A stretch of DNA of 33,205 bases from JAJFFW01 sp038531315 (GTDB lineage Bacteria > Pseudomonadota > Alphaproteobacteria > Caulobacterales > Parvularculaceae), in NCBI GenBank assembly GCA_038531315.1, contig JBCBBT010000038.1, positions 1 to 33,205 of the forward strand, in the 5' to 3' direction. Both the position numbers and the translations under genes were made by a program. Shown piece after piece: positions 17,053-22,420 of the stretch. Within the stretch, counting starts at the first letter, position 1; every line of letters begins with the position of its first letter. A model generated the notes under the pieces. That model saw nothing but the letters and a program-made list of their open reading frames with translations, was not told the origin of the DNA and made no database searches.

Positions 17053-17082
17053 AAAGCGTCATCCGCCGGATGACGCTTTTTT
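17053..17082 (+). terminator. intrinsic terminator after rplT
   Basis: A 12-bp perfect stem (AAAGCGTCATCC paired with GGATGACGCTTT) with a 3-nt loop GCC, followed by a run of six Ts. It lies between rplT and pheS. No phenylalanine-rich leader peptide precedes it, so I read it as a plain terminator rather than a pheST attenuator. Confidence 0.9.
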
Positions 17083-17108
17083 CTTAAAACCGAACTGGAG
17101 ACGGACGG

Positions 17109-18185
17109 ATGTCCGATATTGCAGGCCTTGAGGCGGAGATCGTCGCAAAGATAGACGCCGCCGCGACGCAAACAGCACTGGAGGAAGTGCGCATTGCGGC
17201 CCTTGGAAAAAAGGGCGCCGTCAGTGAACGCATGAAAACGCTCGGCAAGATGAGCCCCGATGAGCGCAAGGAAATGGGCCCGGCGCTGAACGGGCTCAAA
17301 GCGCGGATCAGCGAGGCGATCGAGATCAAAAAAACCGCGCTCGAAAACGAAGCGCTTGATGCGCGCCTCGCTTCCGAAAAGCTCGACATGACCTTACCGA
17401 CAGCCCCGGCGCCGCGTGGGACAATCCACCCGGTCTCGCAGGTAATGGAAGAGATTTCTGCGATTTTTTCGGCCATGGGGTTTGACGTCGCCGAGGGTCC
17501 GGACATCGAAGACGATTTCCATAATTTCACGGCGCTCAACTTCCCGCCCGATCACCCGGCGCGGGAAATGCACGACACTTTCTTCTTTGAGGAAAAAGAA
17601 GACGGATCGCGCATGGTGCTGCGTACGCATACCTCGCCGGTGCAAATCCGCACTATGATGACCCAGAAACCGCCAATCAGGATTATCATCCCCGGACGGA
17701 CTTATCGGTGCGACTCCGACCAGACCCATACGCCGATGTTCCATCAGGTCGAAGGCCTGGTGATCGACAAGGAAAGCCATATGGGCCATCTGAAGGGCGC
17801 GCTCGAAGCGTTCGTGAAAACCTTTTTCGAGATCGATGCTGTGGAGACGCGGTTCCGGCCGCACTTCTTTCCGTTTACCGAGCCTTCCGCTGAGATGGAC
17901 GTCAAATATGAACGCGTCGGCGACGAAGTGCGCATCGGTCAGGGTGAGAAGTGGATGGAGATTCTCGGTTGCGGCATGGTCCATCCCAATGTTTTGCGCA
18001 ATTGCGGGCTTGATCCGGACGAATATCAGGGTTTCGCATGGGGCATGGGCGTCGATCGGCTCGCCATGCTGAAATACGGGATCCCGGATTTGCGCGATTT
18101 TTTCGCCGCCGACTATCGTTGGCTGCAGCATTACGGGTTTGACCCGCTCGACCAGCCAAATCTGGCGGTCGGGCTGAGCCGCTAG
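17109..18185 (+). CDS. pheS: phenylalanine--tRNA ligase alpha subunit
   Basis: A 358-residue class II synthetase catalytic subunit. The N-terminal coiled-coil (about 1-90) binds tRNA-Phe. The catalytic core starts at HPVSQVMEEISAIFSAMGF, with motif 2 around RTHTSPVQIRTM and GRTYRCDSDQTHTPMFHQVEG, and motif 3 at GFAWGMGVDRLAMLKYGIPDLR near the end. Length is normal. GGAG lies upstream of ATG 17109. It is separated from pheT by 438 bp containing a small membrane ORF, instead of the usual near-contiguous pheST. Confidence 0.98.
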   Translation: MSDIAGLEAEIVAKIDAAATQTALEEVRIAALGKKGAVSERMKTLGKMSPDERKEMGPALNGLKARISEAIEIKKTALENEALDARLASEKLDMTLPTAPAPRGTIHPVSQVMEEISAIFSAMGFDVAEGPDIEDDFHNFTALNFPPDHPAREMHDTFFFEEKEDGSRMVLRTHTSPVQIRTMMTQKPPIRIIIPGRTYRCDSDQTHTPMFHQVEGLVIDKESHMGHLKGALEAFVKTFFEIDAVETRFRPHFFPFTEPSAEMDVKYERVGDEVRIGQGEKWMEILGCGMVHPNVLRNCGLDPDEYQGFAWGMGVDRLAMLKYGIPDLRDFFAADYRWLQHYGFDPLDQPNLAVGLSR

Positions 18186-18197
18186 CGGGCCGGTCGC

Positions 18198-18590
18198 GTG
18201 GGCGCGGAACATGATGCTGGAAAACGTTTTTTACTGGGACGCGCCGACGTTTTCCATGCGGCAATGCTCGCGATCGCGGGCGTCACGGTGCTTCAATCGA
18301 TTGCCTTCGCCAACCTCGCCGCGGGCGATCCGCCGATCTATTGCCGCTTTCAAACGCGCTGGTTCGCGCTTGTGTTGCTCGCCGCCTTTGGCGCCGGCTA
18401 CCACGTCCTCATTGAATTTTGCGCGGGCGTTGAGCGTGACTACAGACAGCTTGCAGGCGTCGACATTGGCGCGCTTGCCGGCAAGAGCCGAAATCTGTGT
18501 ATCGGCGTCAATATCATCACCAGTCTTTCCGAGATCACGGTATTTAGCCTTGTTGCCTATTACCAGCCGGATTTTTCCCTTTGCGGCTGA
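18198..18590 (+). CDS. small membrane protein between pheS and pheT
   Basis: A frame of 130 codons from a GTG at 18198, with strong third-position GC bias that supports coding. Three hydrophobic helices are visible: LAIAGVTVLQSIAFANLAA, WFALVLLAAFGAGYHVLIEF and NIITSLSEITVFSLVAYY. The start is uncertain: GTG 18198 has a weak ribosome site, ATG 18264 has none, and ATG 18211 lies in another frame, which would join this one if the T6 run near 18230 were one base longer. The family is not recognised. It sits 12 nt after pheS and 33 nt before pheT, so it is probably co-transcribed. Confidence 0.55.
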   Translation: MGAEHDAGKRFLLGRADVFHAAMLAIAGVTVLQSIAFANLAAGDPPIYCRFQTRWFALVLLAAFGAGYHVLIEFCAGVERDYRQLAGVDIGALAGKSRNLCIGVNIITSLSEITVFSLVAYYQPDFSLCG

Positions 18591-18623
18591 GCGCAGGCGC
18601 GACAGAAAAGAGAAACGCTTCCC

Positions 18624-21038
18624 ATGAAGTTCACAATTCGTTGGCTTAAAGAACATCTGAAAACCGACGCTTCGCTGGATGCGATTGTCGAAACCATGGT
18701 GTCGGTCGGCCTTGAAGTTGAAGATATCGAAGACCCGACCAAGCGGCTTGAGGCCTTCACTATTGGCGAAGTCTTGCATGCCGAAAAGCATCCGGATGCG
18801 GACAAACTCAAAGTCTGCAAGGTCGCCACCAAAGACGGCGAAAAGCAAATCGTTTGCGGCGCGCCGAACGCCCGCGCCGGGATCAAGATCGCCTATGCGG
18901 CGGTGGGCGCATATGTTCCCGGCATTGATGTTACGCTATCCAAAGCAAAGATCCGCGGCATTGAAAGCCACGGGATGATGTGCTCGGCGCGCGAGCTGGA
19001 GCTTGGCGACGACCACGACGGCATCATCGAAGCACCGCAGGATGCGCCGGTTGGCGCGCCCGTCGCCGAAGTGCTTGGCCATACGGACCCCGTTATCGAT
19101 TTTGAAGTGACGCCGAACCGCCCCGATACGAATGGCGTCGCCGGTGTTGCGCGCGATCTGGCCGCGGCCGGCCTTGGCGCGCTGATCACCGCTGAGCCGT
19201 CACCCGTCTCCGGCGATGGTCCGTGTCCGCAAAAAATTGGGCTTCACTTTTCAGCGGAGACGGCGGACGCCTGTCCGGCGTTTGCGGGCCGCGTCATTCA
19301 GGGCGTTAAAAACGGCCCGAGCCCGCAATGGCTTCAAGACAAGTTACGCGCGATTGGCCTGCGTCCGATCAATGCGCTGGTCGATGTCACGAATTACCTT
19401 TCCTATGATCGCGCGCGACCGCTTCACGTTTATGACGCCGATAAGCTCTCAGGCGAAATTCACGCCCGTCTCGGCAGAGACGGCGAGACGTTTCTGGCGC
19501 TTGACGGCAAAGACTATGACATCGACGAGACAATGTGCGTCATCGCCGATGACAACGGCGTTCTTGGCCTCGGCGGCGTCATGGGCGGCGAGACAACTGG
19601 GTGTACGGAACAAACAACCTCGGTTTTCATCGAGAGCGCCTATTTTGATCCGTTGCGCACCGCCAAAACAGGCCGCAAAACCGGCATCACGTCCGATGCC
19701 CGGTATCGGTTTGAGCGCGGCGTCGATCCGAATTTCGTGGTCCCGGGGCTTGAAATGGCGACGCGGCTGATCATCGATATGTGCGGCGGAGAGCCGAGCG
19801 ATATCGCAATGGCCGGCGCGCCGCCGGCGTTCAAGAAAACTGTCGCCTTTCCGCCGTCCGAAACAAAGCGTCTGACCGGTCTTGAGGTCGGCGAAGCCGA
19901 TGCGGAGCGGATACTTTCCGCCCTCGGATTTATTGTCAATCGCGCAGATCCGTGGCTTGTCGATGCGCCAAGCTGGCGGCCTGATATCGACGGCAAAGCC
20001 GATCTCGTGGAGGAAATTGCGCGTATTGTCGGTTTCGATCACTTGCCGGCGGAGACGTTGCGACCGCGTGCGGCTGTCGAGACGCCGAAATTGACCGATG
20101 CGCAGCGCCGGCGCGCCGCGGCGCGGCGCGCGTTGGCCGCGCGCGGCCTCAGCGAAGCCGTGACATGGTCGTTCACTGACAAAAAATACGCAGCGCTTTT
20201 TTCGGCGGGCGAGAACTGGCTGGCGTCGCAAGGCCTCATCCTCGCCAATCCGATCTCATCCGATCTCGGCGCAATGCGGCCTTCAATCCTGCCCAATCTC
20301 ATCATGGCGCTGCAACGCAATGCCGACCGGCGCGTGCGCGATCTTGCCCTTTTTGAAGTGGCGCCCATCTACATTTCCGATCAGCCGGACGGACAGATGA
20401 TCCTGGCGTCGGGCGCGCGGATCTGCGAGCCGAAGCGCCATTGGCGCGGCGCGCAAGCGCCCGCCGACGCATTTACGGTTAAAGCCGATGCGCTCGCCGC
20501 GCTCGCCGCCGCCGGCGCCAAGACCGACAATCTACAGACCATGGACGGCGCGCCCGCCTGGTACCACCCGGGCCGGTCCGGAACGTTGCGGCTGGGGCCG
20601 AAAAACATTCTCGCAGAGTTTGGCGAAGTGCATCCACGGGTATTGAAAGCAATGCACGTCGACGGGCCGGTCTTTGCTTTTGAGGTCAATCTCGACGCTA
20701 TTCCGGCGGCGAAAGCGCGCGCGACCAAAACACGGCCTGCGCTCAACGCATCCGACCTTGCGCCCCTGACCCGCGATTTCGCGTTCGTCGTCGATGAAGA
20801 CGTGCCTGCGGCGACCTTGATCAAAGCGGTTGCGGGCGCGGATAAAAAACTCATCGCCGACGTGACCTTGTTCGACGTCTATCGCGGCAAGGGCGTTGAG
20901 GAGGGCAAAAAATCGCTCGCCCTTGAAGTGACGCTGCAGCCGCGCGAGCGCACCCTTACCGACGACGACATTGACGCGGTCGCCGCCAAAATCGTGGCCC
21001 AGGCGGCCAAGGCCGCCGGCGCCGCGCTGCGGGTTTAA
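18624..21038 (+). CDS. pheT: phenylalanine--tRNA ligase beta subunit
   Basis: 804 residues, normal length for the bacterial beta subunit of the alpha2-beta2 enzyme. The N-terminal tRNA-binding OB fold (about 39-150) contains GEVLHAEKHPDADKLKVCKV. It is followed by the B3/B4 editing domain, which clears mischarged Tyr-tRNA (PNRPDTNGVAGVARDLAA, GLRPINALVDVTNYL). Next come B5 and a catalytic-like core (RYRFERGVD). The C-terminal anticodon-binding FDX-ACB domain starts near LAPLTRDFAFVVDEDVPA and ends in ERTLTDDDIDAVAAKIV. A terminator hairpin follows immediately. Confidence 0.98.
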   Translation: MKFTIRWLKEHLKTDASLDAIVETMVSVGLEVEDIEDPTKRLEAFTIGEVLHAEKHPDADKLKVCKVATKDGEKQIVCGAPNARAGIKIAYAAVGAYVPGIDVTLSKAKIRGIESHGMMCSARELELGDDHDGIIEAPQDAPVGAPVAEVLGHTDPVIDFEVTPNRPDTNGVAGVARDLAAAGLGALITAEPSPVSGDGPCPQKIGLHFSAETADACPAFAGRVIQGVKNGPSPQWLQDKLRAIGLRPINALVDVTNYLSYDRARPLHVYDADKLSGEIHARLGRDGETFLALDGKDYDIDETMCVIADDNGVLGLGGVMGGETTGCTEQTTSVFIESAYFDPLRTAKTGRKTGITSDARYRFERGVDPNFVVPGLEMATRLIIDMCGGEPSDIAMAGAPPAFKKTVAFPPSETKRLTGLEVGEADAERILSALGFIVNRADPWLVDAPSWRPDIDGKADLVEEIARIVGFDHLPAETLRPRAAVETPKLTDAQRRRAAARRALAARGLSEAVTWSFTDKKYAALFSAGENWLASQGLILANPISSDLGAMRPSILPNLIMALQRNADRRVRDLALFEVAPIYISDQPDGQMILASGARICEPKRHWRGAQAPADAFTVKADALAALAAAGAKTDNLQTMDGAPAWYHPGRSGTLRLGPKNILAEFGEVHPRVLKAMHVDGPVFAFEVNLDAIPAAKARATKTRPALNASDLAPLTRDFAFVVDEDVPAATLIKAVAGADKKLIADVTLFDVYRGKGVEEGKKSLALEVTLQPRERTLTDDDIDAVAAKIVAQAAKAAGAALRV

Positions 21039-21067
21039 GCGGCGGCCTCGCGCCGCGGCTTTTTTTT
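21037..21067 (+). terminator. intrinsic terminator after pheT
   Basis: A 10-bp stem with one G-G mismatch (AAGCGGCGGC against GCCGCGGCTT) around the loop CTCGC, then a run of Ts to 21067. It overlaps the pheT stop codon. Confidence 0.8.
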
Positions 21068-21130
21068 GGCCGGTTGCGCTGCGCTCGCTGCGCTTTCGGG
21101 CGCCGCTGCGATGGGCAATTCAAAAAGCTG

Positions 21131-21199
21131 CGCCCACAAAGTCGTGCAAGCCGCGCCCACAAAGCCGCGCATGCTGCGCCCACAGGGAGTGCGCCGCGC
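21131..21199. repeat. three 23-bp degenerate direct repeats
   Basis: CGCCCACAAAG begins at 21131 and 21154, and CGCCCACAGGG begins at 21177, giving an exact 23-bp period. They lie in the 21068-21301 gap between the pheT terminator and tRNA-Thr. No gene is convincing in this gap. Confidence 0.55.
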
Positions 21200-21301
21200 A
21201 AAACTGCTGATGCTCGAGGGCCGCTCAAAACGCCGGCGGCGCTTGCGCGTCCGCACGCGCCGCGCTAAGAGGCCGGTCTTGCAGCGCACAGCGCCGCCGG
21301 A

Positions 21302-21377
21302 GCCGCATTAGCTCAGCTGGTAGAGCACATCATTCGTAATGATGGGGTCGGGTGTTCAAGTCACCCATGCGGCACCA
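21302..21377 (+). tRNA. tRNA-Thr (anticodon CGT)
   Basis: A complete cloverleaf. Acceptor GCCGCAT pairs with ATGCGGC. The D-stem is GCTC/GAGC. The anticodon stem CATCA/TGATG encloses the loop TTCGTAA, giving anticodon CGT at 21335-21337. The T-stem GGGTG/CACCC holds the loop TTCAAGT. Discriminator A is followed by encoded CCA. It decodes ACG. Its 3' half is repeated at 22079, so this gene is the attachment site of an inserted element. Confidence 0.97.
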
Positions 21378-21384
21378 TTTTTCA
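21333..21384 (+). repeat. left attachment-type repeat (tRNA-Thr 3' half)
   Basis: A 52-bp segment from the anticodon loop through CCA and ATTTTTCA. It is repeated directly at 22079-22130 with two differences, both in one T-stem base pair. The start at the anticodon loop is the usual crossover region for tyrosine integrases that use tRNA genes. Confidence 0.85.
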
Positions 21385-21655
21385 AATAAAAACAGCACCT
21401 TATAGAATAACGCCAAATTTATGGAAAGTGATGTGCTCCTCAAAAAGCTCAACAAAAACAATAAGAAAATCAATGTTCTCGGTTTGTAGCAATTGAGGTT
21501 TGAGAGACAAAAAAGAGACACAAAAATTAGGCTATTAGCAAGTGCGATAAAGAACGCATACTGATCTTATTGGCGAGTCTTTCATCTGCTGGATAACATC
21601 TAGGTTGACCGATATAACTTCGACAAACATGTTGACCGCTGATTCAAAAGATAGG

Positions 21656-21697
21656 AAAAAACGGTCGGGGTCCCGCTTGCAACGAAATCCCCGACCG
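21656..21697 (-). terminator. intrinsic terminator of the tRNA-element small-ORF unit
   Basis: Reading the minus strand: CGGTCGGGG, an 18-nt loop, then CCCCGACCG and six Ts. It begins 14 nt past the stop of the 36-codon ORF, so it closes that transcript. Confidence 0.8.
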
Positions 21698-21711
21698 CAA
21701 CCTTGAAGAAA

Positions 21712-21822
21712 TTATTTCTTACAAGGTTTAGGAGTAGACCGTTTGTGTGGCTTCACACGAACGGGCTTCGGTCCGGGTTTGTTGCCCGGACGTACTGTGC
21801 GCTTAACACGCTTACAAGCCAT
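21712..21822 (-). CDS. 36-residue extremely basic proline-rich small protein
   Basis: The ATG at 21822 is preceded by AAAGGAGGTGAT, an almost perfect complement of the 16S rRNA 3' end, with 9 nt between AGGAGG and the ATG. The protein begins MACKRVKRTVRPGNKPG and ends KRSTPKPCKK. It has 14 Lys/Arg, one His, seven Pro, no acidic residue, and one Cys near each end (C3, C34). It follows the 57-codon ORF directly and is closed by a terminator, so it has all the parts of an expressed gene. Candidate roles are a nucleic-acid-condensing protein such as the small basic packaging proteins of microviruses, a proline-rich antimicrobial peptide, or a regulator of the element. I recognise no specific homolog. 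Confidence 0.7.
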   Translation of the reverse strand: MACKRVKRTVRPGNKPGPKPVRVKPHKRSTPKPCKK

Positions 21823-21828
21823 AGATCA

Positions 21829-22002
21829 TCACCTCCTTTCTACGGACGATGGCCCGTATACGAAGGTCACCGCCAAGACGGGCGAATCACCATGACGCGC
21901 AAGACTCTGAGTTGTGTCTTTCTTAGAGTCGAGTCCTGTTTTGTTCTTGTGGAAAACTTGTGTGATTAATTTGTATACCCATGATGCCTCATATTTATAC
22001 AT
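21829..22002 (-). CDS. 57-residue small protein coupled to the basic peptide gene
   Basis: An ATG at 22002 with GGGAG five nt upstream begins MYKYEASWVYKLITQVF and ends YGPSSVERR. Its TGA stop lies inside the Shine-Dalgarno of the 36-codon ORF (AGGAGGTGA), which suggests translational coupling or a leader role. The family is not recognised and there is no clear membrane helix. A perfect 12-bp palindrome, CCCAAATTTGGG (22010-22021), overlaps its ribosome binding site and could be an operator. A real protein is likely but not certain. Confidence 0.45.
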   Translation of the reverse strand: MYKYEASWVYKLITQVFHKNKTGLDSKKDTTQSLARHGDSPVLAVTFVYGPSSVERR

Positions 22003-22009
22003 AAATTCT

Positions 22010-22021
22010 CCCAAATTTGGG
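22010..22021. promoter_or_regulatory. 12-bp palindrome at the ribosome site of the element's first small ORF
   Basis: CCCAAATTTGGG is a perfect palindrome with an AT core. It lies 8-19 nt upstream of the ATG at 22002 and overlaps its GGGAG. It could be a repressor site for the small-ORF unit; there is no direct evidence. Confidence 0.3.
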
Positions 22022-22078
22022 GAGACAAAGTAGAGACAAATGCCAATAGGGCATTGTTTTTATTGAAGATTAAATTAC

Positions 22079-22130
22079 TTCGTAATGATGGGGTCAGGTG
22101 TTCAAGTCACCTATGCGGCACCATTTTTCA
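22079..22130 (+). repeat. right attachment-type repeat (orphan tRNA-Thr 3' half)
   Basis: A direct copy of 21333-21384 lacking any 5' tRNA half. Relative to the functional gene the T-stem is AGGTG/CACCT instead of GGGTG/CACCC: the first T-stem pair is A-T instead of G-C, and base pairing is kept. It is probably the displaced original 3' end of the host tRNA gene. Confidence 0.85.
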
Positions 22131-22420
22131 TCTTTGTGCAGAGCTTTCGATTTTATTTTGTGCTGCGGGTCCCGTTGATTTGCTGACGGATGCGGCGGAT
22201 TGCGCATGCCGGGTTGTGGGGCTGGCGCTTACTCCCCTGATGGTATCCTCAACGCTTTGTGATCGAAAATTTGAACGCTTCTATATTGTGTTCTTTCGGC
22301 GGCTCTCGCACTGTCCGCTCGTTCGAATTGTGAACCCCGTGCGCGAGTTGCGTATGAGCACGACCGTTCAATCTTTCTCGACCAAATCGGTTTTCTGTTT
22401 TGTGAAAGGTTTAAACCCTG

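Larger units (their letters stand above)
21333..22130. mobile_element. small tRNA-Thr-integrated element or remnant (746 bp between att copies)
   Basis: The segment is bounded by two direct 52-bp copies of the tRNA-Thr 3' half and is more AT-rich than the surrounding DNA, with different codon use. No integrase of useful length lies inside. It carries a minus-strand unit of two tiny ORFs (57 and 36 codons) ending at a strong terminator. Beyond the terminator, 21385-21655 has only fragments: a 31-codon frame at 21535-21630, and an overlapping frame with the text GQPRCYPADERLANKISMRSL that may be a decayed gene end. It could be a shrunken island or phage, or a satellite mobilised by an integrase encoded elsewhere. 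The insertion is well supported; its nature is inference. Confidence 0.7.

Noticed and set aside
17020..17082. pheST attenuator with leader peptide
   Set aside because: The hairpin is a good terminator, but the only short frame before it (ATG AAC ACA TAA) has no phenylalanine codons and no alternative antiterminator fold was seen.
21131..21199. Possible CRISPR-like array after pheT
   Set aside because: The 23-bp period leaves only about 12 bp between the conserved blocks, there are three copies, and there are no cas genes.
21330..21521. 63-codon minus-strand ORF ending in CRMGDLNTRPHHYE
   Set aside because: The C-terminal part is antisense translation of the tRNA-Thr, a known false-gene pattern; no ribosome site.
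21535..21630. 31-codon minus-strand frame and an overlapping frame with GQPRCYPADERLANKISM
   Set aside because: Neither has a ribosome site and both lie past a strong terminator; at most the decayed end of a lost gene, so not listed as a CDS.
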